Shown: positions 1 to 7,068, counted from the stretch's first letter. The stretch: DNA of 7,604 nucleotides from Gammaproteobacteria bacterium (GCA_029880425.1 JAOUOK010000067.1:1-7604); one strand, 5' to 3'. Notes: a model not told the origin generated them from the letters alone. Numbers and translations: made by a program.

Positions 1-2
1 AA

Positions 3-137
3 TACCTTGTAAAAAGAGGGGTTAATCCGCAACGCTTTGTTATCATGGCTAAGGGTGAGAAAGATCCCAAGTATAATAATCGTACCAAGACTGGCCGTGC
101 TAAAAACCGTCGCGTTGAAGTCAGGTTAGTGAAATAA
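3..137 (+). CDS. OmpA-like C-terminal domain protein (3' end only)
   Basis: This is the last 44 codons of a gene that begins left of the window; the frame is open from base 3 to a TAA at 135-137. The residues include RGVNPQRF, then KGEKDP, then NRTKTGRAKNRRVEV near the end. This is the usual ending of the OmpA/MotB peptidoglycan-binding domain (OmpA_C, Pfam PF00691), in which the GRAxNRRVE stretch closes the domain. By family knowledge such domains anchor outer-membrane, lipoprotein or flagellar-motor proteins to peptidoglycan in the periplasm. The N-terminal architecture is outside the window, so it cannot be told whether this is a porin, a Pal-type lipoprotein or another cell-envelope protein. 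It is followed by a 134-bp gap before argG, and I see no clear intrinsic terminator after it. Confidence 0.8.
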   Translation, partial: YLVKRGVNPQRFVIMAKGEKDPKYNNRTKTGRAKNRRVEVRLVK

Positions 138-142
138 ATGCC

Positions 143-174
143 AGCAGAGTAAAATTTCAGCAAAGTAAAAATTC
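143..174. repeat. two-copy tandem near-repeat (16 bp unit)
   Basis: AGCAGAGTAAAATTTC (143-158) is followed immediately by AGCAAAGTAAAAATTC (159-174). The two 16-bp units match at 14 positions. The pair sits just after the OmpA-like stop codon and ends about 25 bp before the argG -10 box. It could be a small duplication or a doubled protein-binding site. No function can be assigned. Confidence 0.5.
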
Positions 175-175
175 A

Positions 176-204
176 ACGCGAATTTTCATAATCTCGGGTA
201 TAAT
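176..204 (+). promoter_or_regulatory. probable sigma-70 promoter for argG
   Basis: A perfect TATAAT lies at 199-204 in the context GGGTATAATCCG, predicting a start near 211 and a leader of about 60 nt before the argG ATG. The -35 region is weak: with a 17-bp spacer it falls at 176-181 (ACGCGA), and the better-looking TTCAAC at 172-177 would need a 21-bp spacer. An activator or a strong -10 may compensate. The call rests mainly on the -10 box and its position ahead of the only gene it could serve. Confidence 0.55.
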
Positions 205-260
205 CCGCCCCTAATTTCTAATCCATTAATAAAATACTTGTTCGGGATTGCCCGGGAAGT

Positions 261-264
261 GGAG
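261..264 (+). promoter_or_regulatory. ribosome binding site that fixes the argG start
   Basis: GGAG at 261-264 stands 7 bases before ATG 272. It favours that ATG over the in-frame TTG at 248, which would add eight residues (MPGKWSLV) not typical of the family and would place the GGAG inside the coding region. Confidence 0.75.
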
Positions 265-271
265 CTTGGTA

Positions 272-1486
272 ATGAGTGACGTAAAAAAAGTAGTGTTGGC
301 ATATTCTGGTGGCCTTGATACCTCAATTATTCTGAAATGGCTGGAAGATACCTATGGCTGTGAAGTGGTGACATTCACCGCGGATATTGGTCAGGGTGAA
401 GAAGTTGAGCCCGCGCGAGCTAAAGCAACAGCTATGGGTGTGAAGGAAATCTACATTGAAGATTTACGCGAAGAATATGCGCGTGATTATGTTTTCCCCA
501 TGTTCCGTGCAAACACTATTTATGAAGGGGAATACCTGCTGGGTACCTCAATCGCTCGTCCTTTAATTGCGAAACGTTTAGTGGAAATCGCAAAGGAAGT
601 GGGTGCGGATGCCATCTCACATGGGGCGACCGGTAAAGGTAATGACCAGGTTCGATTTGAACTCGGCGCCTATGCCCTGATGCCGGATGTGAAAGTGATT
701 GCGCCGTGGCGTGAGTGGGATTTGAATTCGCGTGAATCATTGATGGCTTATGCCAAAGAACATGAAATCCCGGTTGATTTTGCCAAGCAGGGTAAAAAAT
801 CACCTTATTCAATGGATGCCAACTTGCTCCATATTTCATATGAAGGTGATATTTTAGAAGATCCCTGGGCTGAGCCAGAAGAGGACATGTGGCGCTGGAG
901 TGTTTCACCCGAGGCCGCACCGGATGAACCCACTTACCTTGAGCTTGAATATGAAAAAGGCGATATCGTTGCCATTAATGGTGAGAAAATGTCGCCAGCG
1001 ACAGTGATGGAATATCTTAATAAGGTTGGTGGTGCAAATGGCATTGGCCGTGATGATATTGTTGAAAACCGTTATGTCGGTATGAAGTCACGTGGCTGTT
1101 ATGAAACACCCGCGGGTACTATCATGTTAAAAGCTCATCGTGCCATGGAGTCTTTGACATTAGATCGTGAAGCGATGCATTTAAAAGATGAGCTGATGCC
1201 GCGTTATGCCAAGACAATTTATAACGGTTACTGGTGGTCACCAGAGCGTGAAGCGATGCAGGCATTAATCGACAATACCCAACAGTCGGTAAACGGAACT
1301 GTTCGTATGAAACTGTATAAAGGTAACGTCATTGTTGCGGGCCGTAAATCAGACAAAGATTCTTTATTTGATGAATCTATTGCAACTTTTGAAGATGATG
1401 CAGGTGCTTACGATCAAAAAGATGCAGCAGGCTTTATTAAGCTGAATGCATTGCGTTTGCGTATAGCCGCAAAGAAACGTAAATAA
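272..1486 (+). CDS. argG: argininosuccinate synthase
   Basis: This enzyme (EC 6.3.4.5) joins citrulline and aspartate with ATP to give argininosuccinate, the penultimate step of arginine synthesis, in the cytoplasm. The protein has 404 residues from the ATG with a good GGAG site, the normal length for the short (type 1) bacterial form. The nucleotide-binding P-loop AYSGGLDTS is at residues 10-18. The family segment [12 protein letters not shown] at 119-130 and the [20 protein letters not shown] stretch around 179-198 are both intact. Y88 and S93 in the [11 protein letters not shown] segment fit citrulline contacts known in the family. No frameshift or missing core motif is seen. It appears monocistronic: its own -10 box lies upstream, and the next gene is convergent with a hairpin between. 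I see no convincing pair of ARG boxes, so arginine repression cannot be claimed. Confidence 0.97.
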   Translation: MSDVKKVVLAYSGGLDTSIILKWLEDTYGCEVVTFTADIGQGEEVEPARAKATAMGVKEIYIEDLREEYARDYVFPMFRANTIYEGEYLLGTSIARPLIAKRLVEIAKEVGADAISHGATGKGNDQVRFELGAYALMPDVKVIAPWREWDLNSRESLMAYAKEHEIPVDFAKQGKKSPYSMDANLLHISYEGDILEDPWAEPEEDMWRWSVSPEAAPDEPTYLELEYEKGDIVAINGEKMSPATVMEYLNKVGGANGIGRDDIVENRYVGMKSRGCYETPAGTIMLKAHRAMESLTLDREAMHLKDELMPRYAKTIYNGYWWSPEREAMQALIDNTQQSVNGTVRMKLYKGNVIVAGRKSDKDSLFDESIATFEDDAGAYDQKDAAGFIKLNALRLRIAAKKRK

Positions 1487-1492
1487 TATTTT

Positions 1493-1519
1493 TTCCTCTC
1501 CCTGTAAAGGGGAGAGGAA
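1493..1519. terminator. hairpin between convergent argG and kinase genes
   Basis: A perfect 10-bp stem is formed by TTCCTCTCCC (1493-1502) and GGGGAGAGGAA (arm 1510-1519), with a 7-base loop. It lies 6 bases after the argG stop and 6 bases before the stop of the opposing kinase gene, the usual place for a shared terminator. A run of T precedes the stem on the + strand and only a loose TTATTTATT follows it. Neither direction therefore has a classic U-tract immediately after the stem, and efficiency is uncertain. Confidence 0.55.
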
Positions 1520-1525
1520 TTAGCC

Positions 1526-4036
1526 TTATTTATTATCAAGAAGTTGTCTGACCTTGCTTAAAAGTTCAGATGCATGAAAAGGCTTATGTATCCTGTTTTC
1601 ATGTAAGGTTTGATTGCTAAGACTTGAATCAAGCTTGTCACTATAGCCGCTTACTATCTGAATTTTTATATCCGGGTAATGTTTTTCAACTTCAGTTGCA
1701 AGTTGATAGCCATCCATTTCTGGCATGATTACATCACTAATAATTAAGTCGATGCGTTCCTGCTTGAGTATATCCAGGGCTGCTTTTGCTCTTTCTGCTA
1801 TTAACACGGTGTAACCAAACCTGGTCAGGATTTCCTGTGTTAGTTCAAGTAACGCGGGCTCATCATCAACGACAAGTATAGTTTCTGTTCCTTTAAGATG
1901 ATTTATATCCTGCTTAGTATCATGACGAATTGTGTTATGTTCTTTATCATTAACATAGCGAGGAATGTATAGCGATATATCGGTTCCTTGTCCGGGTATA
2001 GAATCAACATGTATACCGCAATTTGACTGTTGTACAAAACCATAGACCTGGCTAAGACCCAGGCCTGTGCCTTCTGTTCCTTTTGTCGTGAAAAAGGGAT
2101 CAAATATTTTTTCTTTGATTTTATTCGACATGCCTATACCGTTATCGCTTACAGTTAACTTAACATAGTCACCGGCAGGTATATTCAAATTTGTTTCATT
2201 ACTATCAAGGTGTGCATTTTCTAGCGTGAGTGTTAATTTTCCTCCGTCAGGCATTGCATGCATTGAGTTAATACTCATGTTAAGTATTGCATCTTCAAGT
2301 CTTGATTTGTCAATCCAGACAGGCCAGCTGCTATGGTTAGCATTAATGTTAAGCTTTATTCTTGCAGTCAGGGTTCTTTCAAGCATGTGTCGCATATCTT
2401 CTAATAAAGTTGTGATATAAGTTTTTTCATTAGATGATGGTGCCTTACGAGAAAATTCCAGAAGTTTTGATGTGAGTTTTTTTGCGTTCTCTGCAGCCGT
2501 GGTGATTTGTTGACTATATGATATTAGTTTTTCATTTTCTTTTGGCATACGTTCATTAAGTAGATATGAAAAACCAAGGATAACGCCTAACATGTTATTG
2601 AAATCATGTGCGATGCCACCTGTGAGTTTACCAATAGCATCCATTTTTTGTGTGTGACGAATATTTTCTTCATTAATTTGTCGTTGTGTAACATCATCGA
2701 CCAAAGATGTTACGCCAATAATGATACCTTTATTGTCGACAAGTGGAGTATTGTGCCATTCACATAAAATAACACGGCCATCTTTTGTTATATTCTCATT
2801 TAAGCTGTATGTCCCGCCTTTATGTGATAATAGATCTTTCCAGACATTATTTACGGCAGGCTTTGCACTCTCAGGTAATATTTTATCTATAATATTATTT
2901 TCTTGAATTTCTTCTTTAGTAAAACCAAATATTTTTTCTGCAGCAGGATTCCACTCGATAATTTCAAAATTGGTATTCCATTCAATGATTCCGACAGGAG
3001 ACTGTTCACGATGAAGTAATAAACGTTGTTGTGACATACGTAACGACTCATCTACCCGGACACGTTCAGTTATATCGGTTGAAACACCTCCAACTGCATA
3101 GATATTTCCATCAGGATCAAATAACGGAAATTTAATTGAGATGTAATGGTGAATACCATCATCCTGGGGAACAGATTCCTCGTACTCCAATGACGTGGCC
3201 GTGTTGCATACCTCCATATCATTTTTTTGTAACTTGGCAGCAATATCATGCGGTAAAATATCAAATAAAGTTTTCCCGATTATTTTTTTGTGGGAGGTCT
3301 TATATAAATCAGCGGCTTTTTTATTAGCAAAAGTGAAATGGCCTTGCAGGTCTTTTACGCAAATTGCGGCAGGTGCATAATTCATAATGTCCTGCATGCG
3401 TTCTTCAGAAATTATTTTTTCTGAGTGCAAATGGGAAAGGTCTTTATTCAAATCTTGCGCCCTGATACTTAATGATATTGCATCAAGCAAGGTCTTGTGG
3501 TTGTTTACTCCTGCACGAATAATCATAATTGCAAATAAAATAATGGCTAAACCTAAAGCAGTAAAATTACCACCGGCCAATAATAATATTGGCACAGAAG
3601 TTATCAGTGATGGAGTAATATAAAAATATATGGTTTTTATACTTGATGAGAAAATAGGAATTGCAATCGAAATAATCGCAGTTAACAATAATATGCTGTA
3701 AATACGGTATTCAAACTCAGGCTGATTTAATCCTGTATATATAATTATTGCCCAGCCAACACCAATTAAACCGGTGGCATAGCTATAACGTGTTTCATAG
3801 ATTTGATGTGACGGGGTATGCTCATTATTTTTTTTATAATCAGCAAGAAGAAAAAAGCGATAAAAGGAAACCGCATACATTAATATTAGCCAGCTGACTA
3901 ATGTTTTAGCTGGAACGGCTTCTTTTAATAAATACGCGATAATTAGCGAGCTGAGTAAAACTGTGATATTTCCAGAAAACGCATTCCCATACAGTATACT
4001 AATCCGCTTATTATTGATTGCATTTGTTTGTGCCAT
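1526..4036 (-). CDS. membrane PAS-PAS hybrid sensor histidine kinase
   Basis: An 836-residue sensor kinase fused to a receiver domain. Residues about 20-175 hold roughly six hydrophobic helices (22-38, 44-66, 85-101, 111-130, 134-154, 157-175). Two PAS domains follow, about 212-325 (ending VGGVSTDITER) and 338-452 (ending TSLVDDVTQR). The HisKA dimerisation domain carries the phospho-acceptor H477 in GGIAHDFNN. The ATPase domain has the N box with N590 (NMSINSMHAMPDGG), the G1 box DNGIGM (631-636), the F box FDPFFTTK (645-652) and the G2 box GTGLGL (656-661). The C-terminal receiver (about 718-834) has D724/D725, phospho-acceptor D768 (SDVIMPEMDG), S796 and K818. All catalytic residues are present, so it should be active. 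There is no HPt domain and no partner regulator in the window, so the output is unknown. ATG 4036 has AGGT six bases upstream. The ligand cannot be inferred; the membrane helices and two PAS domains allow several signals. Confidence 0.93.
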   Translation of the reverse strand: MAQTNAINNKRISILYGNAFSGNITVLLSSLIIAYLLKEAVPAKTLVSWLILMYAVSFYRFFLLADYKKNNEHTPSHQIYETRYSYATGLIGVGWAIIIYTGLNQPEFEYRIYSILLLTAIISIAIPIFSSSIKTIYFYITPSLITSVPILLLAGGNFTALGLAIILFAIMIIRAGVNNHKTLLDAISLSIRAQDLNKDLSHLHSEKIISEERMQDIMNYAPAAICVKDLQGHFTFANKKAADLYKTSHKKIIGKTLFDILPHDIAAKLQKNDMEVCNTATSLEYEESVPQDDGIHHYISIKFPLFDPDGNIYAVGGVSTDITERVRVDESLRMSQQRLLLHREQSPVGIIEWNTNFEIIEWNPAAEKIFGFTKEEIQENNIIDKILPESAKPAVNNVWKDLLSHKGGTYSLNENITKDGRVILCEWHNTPLVDNKGIIIGVTSLVDDVTQRQINEENIRHTQKMDAIGKLTGGIAHDFNNMLGVILGFSYLLNERMPKENEKLISYSQQITTAAENAKKLTSKLLEFSRKAPSSNEKTYITTLLEDMRHMLERTLTARIKLNINANHSSWPVWIDKSRLEDAILNMSINSMHAMPDGGKLTLTLENAHLDSNETNLNIPAGDYVKLTVSDNGIGMSNKIKEKIFDPFFTTKGTEGTGLGLSQVYGFVQQSNCGIHVDSIPGQGTDISLYIPRYVNDKEHNTIRHDTKQDINHLKGTETILVVDDEPALLELTQEILTRFGYTVLIAERAKAALDILKQERIDLIISDVIMPEMDGYQLATEVEKHYPDIKIQIVSGYSDKLDSSLSNQTLHENRIHKPFHASELLSKVRQLLDNK

Positions 4037-4060
4037 TTAAATACCTGATAATTTAAGGTA

Positions 4061-4066
4061 ATTATA
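4061..4066 (-). promoter_or_regulatory. possible -10 box for the hybrid kinase gene
   Basis: Read on the minus strand, 4066-4061 is a perfect TATAAT, about 24 bases before the kinase ATG, implying a very short leader. No good -35 is seen at 16-18 bp (TTAGCT at 18 bp is the closest). The surrounding sequence is AT-rich, so a chance match is possible. The rest of the gap (4067-4232) shows no gene. Confidence 0.35.
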
Positions 4067-4232
4067 GTAAATAGTAATTCAATAAGCTAAAAGAAGAAAG
4101 TTGGTTTTGCTAAATAAAAGTGCTTGATAGTGCGTATTAACGTTACGAAATGATCAATTAATGTGAATTTTTAACAGGGAGTATGTCTGGCCAGGATGTT
4201 AAGCGTTGAAGTGAAATATAACGGGTAGTGCA

Positions 4233-4270
4233 ATTAACCAGCTTATTTTATGGGTAATAAACTGGTTAAT
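4233..4270. terminator. hairpin after hvfX, possible operon terminator
   Basis: ATTAACCAG (4233-4241) pairs perfectly with CTGGTTAAT (4262-4270). After one mismatch, TTATT (4243-4247) pairs with AATAA (4256-4260), closing an 8-base loop. The stem begins 17 bases beyond the stop of hvfX. No U-run follows on the minus strand, so it may end or stabilise the 3' end of the hvf transcript, or be a binding site instead. Confidence 0.4.
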
Positions 4271-4287
4271 ATATAAATGTGCCTGTG

Positions 4288-4893
4288 TTACTTCATGATT
4301 TTTTTCTCAATCCAGTAATCTAAACTGAGATAGCGTCCACCACCCATAAAGAATAATGCGAGCAACATAATAAAGTAGGTTGCAGCAAACTCAATTCCAT
4401 TTTTAAGAATGGTAATTGAACCTGTTTCGGTTAACCAGTCATAATTGCCATGCTGTTTTAATAATGACCTTGCTGCATCTTTACGTTCATTCGCCCCTTC
4501 AATTAAATCGCTACGCCATTCCCATGGCACGGTTAAGGTCGATTCTGGCAGGGCATGCCAGCCATTTTCCCAGTGTGCTGTACCAGCCGCAACCATCATC
4601 GTCATCATTAAAGGCAGGGCAAACCAGCGTGTAGCCAGACCAATTAATAAGGCAATCCCGCCAAAAAATTCAGTGGCGCCTGCCAAAAATGCCATTAACA
4701 TGGGGGCAGGCATACCTAAAATTTCACCAAAATAATAGGCCGTGTTTTCCAGCGCGGTCAGTTTTCCATAACCGGCGATAATAAAGATAGGAGCGAGGAA
4801 AATACGTAGTAGTAGTGGAGCAAGGAAATCAGCCTGGCGCGTTTTATCAAGTAACTTTTGTATGCCTAATAACCTGTTCATTATCATATCCAT
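4288..4893 (-). CDS. hvfX: DoxX-family membrane protein of the copper-RiPP operon (HvfX-like)
   Basis: A 201-residue integral membrane protein of the DoxX family and the last gene of the hvf operon. Hydrophobic helices lie at about 24-42, 64-86, 88-106 and 161-183. The LLLRIFLAPIFIIAGYGKL segment and the GATEFFGGIALLIGLATR segment are the usual DoxX landmarks. Helix 3 is rich in Met (M96, M97, M99, M100) and is followed by HWENGWH (107-113), then a hydrophilic insert of about 45 residues before helix 4. DoxX proteins regularly accompany MNIO copper-peptide clusters (GigT and HvfX labels exist), but their exact job is not settled; a role in copper or redox handling at the membrane is inference. 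ATG 4893 is chosen because GGAG (4903-4900) lies six bases before it. The ATG at 4905, four residues longer, has only a poor site. The gene starts 76 bp after hvfC. Confidence 0.85.
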   Translation of the reverse strand: MDMIMNRLLGIQKLLDKTRQADFLAPLLLRIFLAPIFIIAGYGKLTALENTAYYFGEILGMPAPMLMAFLAGATEFFGGIALLIGLATRWFALPLMMTMMVAAGTAHWENGWHALPESTLTVPWEWRSDLIEGANERKDAARSLLKQHGNYDWLTETGSITILKNGIEFAATYFIMLLALFFMGGGRYLSLDYWIEKKIMK

Positions 4894-4969
4894 AGATGAC
4901 TCCATCTTTTAAATTTTTTATTGATGACTGTTGGACAGTAAATATTGAGTTTGTTCAGTTAAACGAGGT

Positions 4970-5746
4970 TTAAATAGCCTGTTTATTTACACCAAGGAGA
5001 ATATTTCGGTTTTTTAAATCCTGTACGATTTGATATCCACCCTGGATAACGACTTCGGGATCAGGATGATTCAGTTGTGCCGCAATGTTTTCTAACATTT
5101 TTTTGGTGGTTAAATGATTATCTTCATCGATAAGCTGAATCAGTAATGCACTTACCGGGTTTAACTCGATAAAATGAATCTCATCATCATTATCACGGTA
5201 AATCAGCAGGTAAGTTAACTGTTCAGAAGGCGAGCATGGCAAGAAATCCGGACTGATTTTTTGTACCGGGTATTGATAGGTTAATGGCCAGGCTAAAGGC
5301 GAGATAACAGGTTGTCCATTTAATAGATCACCTTCGGTATCGATGTTTTCCCAGTTTATATCCTGGTCTAATTCTGATGTCATGAGTGCAAGCTCAATCC
5401 ATTCGTAATGTGCCAGTTCTTTTATAAATACAGGGTCGGTAGGATTATCTCGTTCTGTTTCCAGGTATTTTAAAAACTCACGCGGCATTTCCGGGAACAA
5501 CGGGGTCGTTGATAAATGCCTGCTAAAATAATCACGGATCATTTCCAGCCATTGCGTTTCTGGCATTATGGATTTTAATACCGGGTAGGTATTAGAAATA
5601 AAATCTTCAACATTATTAAAAAATAATTCGCTGTAGATTTTCATGCGCCTGGCTTCGATACCCTCGGGTTTCTTATTATCTTCGGGGTTACGAATATGTG
5701 CAGCAAATTGATACTGCATTTGTTTAAATAAAGGTAAGTTCGCCAT
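4970..5746 (-). CDS. hvfC: DUF2063-family partner of the MNIO enzyme (HvfC-like)
   Basis: A 258-residue soluble protein of the DUF2063 family. The N-terminal part (about 5-95) has the family layout: an amphipathic start (LFKQMQYQFAAHIRNPE), RMKIYSELFFNNVEDFISNTYP at 34-55, and LFPEMPREFLKYL at 83-95. ELAHYEWIELAL follows at 110-121. The C-terminal part (about 145-250) has YPVQKISPDF and an ELNPVSALLIQL helix. By family knowledge, DUF2063 proteins form a complex with the adjacent DUF692/MNIO oxidase and help it bind the precursor peptide; Pfam labels the N-terminal part a putative DNA-binding domain, but a maturation role is better supported by context. The chosen ATG lies 8 bp after the hvfB stop. 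An in-frame ATG at 5788 would add 14 residues and overlap hvfB by 34 bp; its start [10 protein letters not shown] is unlike the family. No clear Shine-Dalgarno precedes 5746, so coupling to hvfB is likely. Confidence 0.9.
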   Translation of the reverse strand: MANLPLFKQMQYQFAAHIRNPEDNKKPEGIEARRMKIYSELFFNNVEDFISNTYPVLKSIMPETQWLEMIRDYFSRHLSTTPLFPEMPREFLKYLETERDNPTDPVFIKELAHYEWIELALMTSELDQDINWENIDTEGDLLNGQPVISPLAWPLTYQYPVQKISPDFLPCSPSEQLTYLLIYRDNDDEIHFIELNPVSALLIQLIDEDNHLTTKKMLENIAAQLNHPDPEVVIQGGYQIVQDLKNRNILLGVNKQAI

Positions 5747-5754
5747 GATGAATA

Positions 5755-6606
5755 TTACTGGTTTACCCGGGTTTGCTGATGTTGCCATTTATCCTGGATT
5801 TCCAGGATAGTATCGACTTCTGTTAAGAGTTCAGGGAGCGGGGGAATATTAAAGTCACGCTCAAGCAATGTTGGCATGACACCAAAAATATCATAGGTCT
5901 TATGTAATAGATCCCATACGGGATCAACAACATCTGCGCCATGGGTATCAACGATTAAATCATCGGCTTCGTTATAATGACCGGCGATATGTAAGTAGGT
6001 CACCCGTTCTGCCGGGAGTTTTTTAAGAAAATCAACAGCATCATACTGATGATTAATGCTGTTGACATAAATATTATTAACGTCGAGTAAAAAATCACAA
6101 TCAGCCTCGCTGATGACTGCGTTAATAAAATCAATTTCATTCATTTCATTTGAAGGTGCTGCATAGTAAGAAACATTTTCCATGGCAATACGTTGTTCCA
6201 GGATATCCTGGCTACGCCGGATACGTTCAGCAACGTAATGAACAGCTTCTTCAGTAAAGGGGATAGGCATAAGATCATATAAATGCCCATCATCACTACA
6301 GTAACTTAAATGGTCACTATAGGTTGGAATATTATGTTGTTTTATAAATTTTTTAACTTTGTATAAAAATGCTTCATCGAGTGGAGCCGGGCTACCAATT
6401 GATAAAGATAAGCCATGTAAGGCGACAGGGTATTGTTCAGTAAAAGTGCTGAACTGTTTACCTAACGCACCACCGACACCAATCCAGTTTTCGGGGGCAA
6501 CTTCCATGAAGCTAACCTGAGAAGGTGGTTGATCTGCGAGCTCATTCATAATTGAGCGTCGCAGACCTAAACCTGCTCCATGAACGGGATATTGATTCGT
6601 GTTCAT
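5755..6606 (-). CDS. hvfB: DUF692/MNIO multinuclear non-heme iron oxidase (HvfB-like)
   Basis: A 283-residue TIM-barrel-type enzyme of the DUF692 (MNIO, MbnB-like) family, full length. It should convert the cysteines of the precursor encoded just upstream into oxazolone/thioamide copper ligands using iron and oxygen, together with HvfC, in the cytoplasm before export. Family landmarks are present in order: HGAGLGLRR (9-17), MEVAPENW (34-41), HGLSLSIGS (64-72), SDHLSYC (97-103), MENVSYY (142-148), [10 protein letters not shown] (173-182), LHIAGH (205-210), DTHG (220-223) and LLERDFN (247-253). The His, Asp and Glu residues that supply metal ligands in the family (such as H64, H99, E143, D175, H206, D220, H222, E249) are all kept. 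ATG 6606 is 22 bp after the hvfA stop. An in-frame stop at 6625-6627 blocks any upstream start. No Shine-Dalgarno is visible, which may set the enzyme at a lower level than its peptide substrate. Confidence 0.95.
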   Translation of the reverse strand: MNTNQYPVHGAGLGLRRSIMNELADQPPSQVSFMEVAPENWIGVGGALGKQFSTFTEQYPVALHGLSLSIGSPAPLDEAFLYKVKKFIKQHNIPTYSDHLSYCSDDGHLYDLMPIPFTEEAVHYVAERIRRSQDILEQRIAMENVSYYAAPSNEMNEIDFINAVISEADCDFLLDVNNIYVNSINHQYDAVDFLKKLPAERVTYLHIAGHYNEADDLIVDTHGADVVDPVWDLLHKTYDIFGVMPTLLERDFNIPPLPELLTEVDTILEIQDKWQHQQTRVNQ

Positions 6607-6628
6607 GAGAGTAAATATGGGAGGTTAA

Positions 6629-6997
6629 TTATTTACCGCCACATTTACCTTCGCCGCATTTACCTTCTTTATTTTTATCTTCTTTACCACCACATTTACC
6701 TTCTTTCATGGCTTTGTCTTCACCACACTTACCTTCAGTTTGTTTCATGCCGCTGCCACATTTACCTTCTTTCATGTCTTTATCAGAATTCATGCTACCG
6801 CCACATTTACCTGATGCTGGTGCTTTTGAACCACCACATTTACCTTCAGCAAGTTGCATATAACCACCTGAAAGTTCATTCATTGCAAAAGGATTTGCAG
6901 CTTCAGCTGCATTAGCTGAACCGCTCATGGCTAAAGAAGCCACGAAAGCTGTGCCTGCTGCGAGTGATAAAGTAGTGATTGATTTTTTATTCGACAT
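6629..6997 (-). CDS. hvfA: HvfA-like secreted copper-binding RiPP precursor with seven GKCG motifs
   Basis: A 122-residue precursor peptide and the first gene of the operon. Residues 1-30 are a classic signal peptide: Lys-rich start, hydrophobic core, and SANA before AEA, so cleavage is expected after A30. Residues 35-50 (NPFAMNELSGGYMQLA) form a non-repetitive stretch that resembles the conserved part of this family and may be the enzyme recognition region (inference). From residue 51 the protein is low-complexity and Gly/Lys-rich, with seven GKCG motifs: EGKCG at 51, 77, 88, 99, 111 and 116, and SGKCG at 62. All seven cysteines (54, 65, 80, 91, 102, 114, 119) lie in them. In Haemophilus HvfA, EGKCG cysteines are converted to copper-binding oxazolone/thioamide groups by HvfB and HvfC. 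The following genes here encode both partners, so the same fate is likely. A good GGAGA site stands 7-8 bases before the ATG. Confidence 0.94.
   Translation of the reverse strand: MSNKKSITTLSLAAGTAFVASLAMSGSANAAEAANPFAMNELSGGYMQLAEGKCGGSKAPASGKCGGSMNSDKDMKEGKCGSGMKQTEGKCGEDKAMKEGKCGGKEDKNKEGKCGEGKCGGK
6635..6847 (-). repeat. coding repeats for the seven GKCG motifs
   Basis: The 3' two-thirds of hvfA carries seven imperfect copies of a short unit read on the minus strand as GAAGGTAAATGTGG or close variants, separated by linkers of 0 to 10 codons. Synonymous changes exist between copies (for example GCGAAGGTAAATGCGGCG versus the TGTGG form), which suggests that selection keeps the peptide motif and that the copies are not very recent duplications. 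Confidence 0.85.
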
Positions 6998-7004
6998 TTG
7001 CGTT

Positions 7005-7009
7005 TCTCC
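7005..7009 (-). promoter_or_regulatory. ribosome binding site of hvfA
   Basis: GGAGA at 7009-7005 on the minus strand, 7 bases before the ATG. It is the strongest Shine-Dalgarno in the operon; hvfB and hvfC have none visible, consistent with the precursor being made in excess of its enzymes. Confidence 0.7.
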
Positions 7010-7039
7010 GTTTTTATTAAATAGTAAATATTTTTGTTT

Positions 7040-7068
7040 TTTATAAAATATTGAGCGTATGAAGTGAA
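7040..7068 (-). promoter_or_regulatory. candidate sigma-70 promoter of the hvf operon
   Basis: On the minus strand TTCACT (7068-7063, four matches to TTGACA) is separated by exactly 17 bp from TATAAA (7045-7040, five matches to TATAAT). The start would be near 7033, giving a leader of about 36 nt before hvfA. The region is AT-rich, so other -10-like sequences exist; this is the best-spaced pair I found. Confidence 0.45.

Noticed and set aside
171..190. ATTC-N5-GAAT inverted repeat and GAATTTTCAT as possible ArgR boxes before argG
   Set aside because: They match only parts of the ARG box pattern and no pair of 18-bp boxes with the normal 2-3 bp gap is present, so arginine repression is not supported.
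516..920. Minus-strand open frame of 134 codons inside argG
   Set aside because: It is fully antisense to a well-conserved enzyme, has no recognisable domain and has no convincing ribosome site; it is a shadow of argG.
4927..4973. Two small inverted repeats between hvfC and hvfX (ACTGT-TGG-ACAGT and TTAAAC-GAG-GTTTAA)
   Set aside because: Stems of only 5 and 6 bp with 3-base loops and no U-run; the second overlaps the hvfC stop codon. Too weak to call a terminator or processing site.
6635..6847. Regularly spaced short repeats resembling a CRISPR-like or satellite array
   Set aside because: The units are only about 14 bp, spacing varies, and all are in frame within hvfA coding for GKCG motifs; there is no cas gene.
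6580..6915. Plus-strand open frame of 111 codons rich in HIYL repeats opposite hvfA and the start of hvfB
   Set aside because: The repeated HIYL pattern is the antisense reading of the GKCG-coding repeats. The protein has no family resemblance and hvfA explains the sequence.
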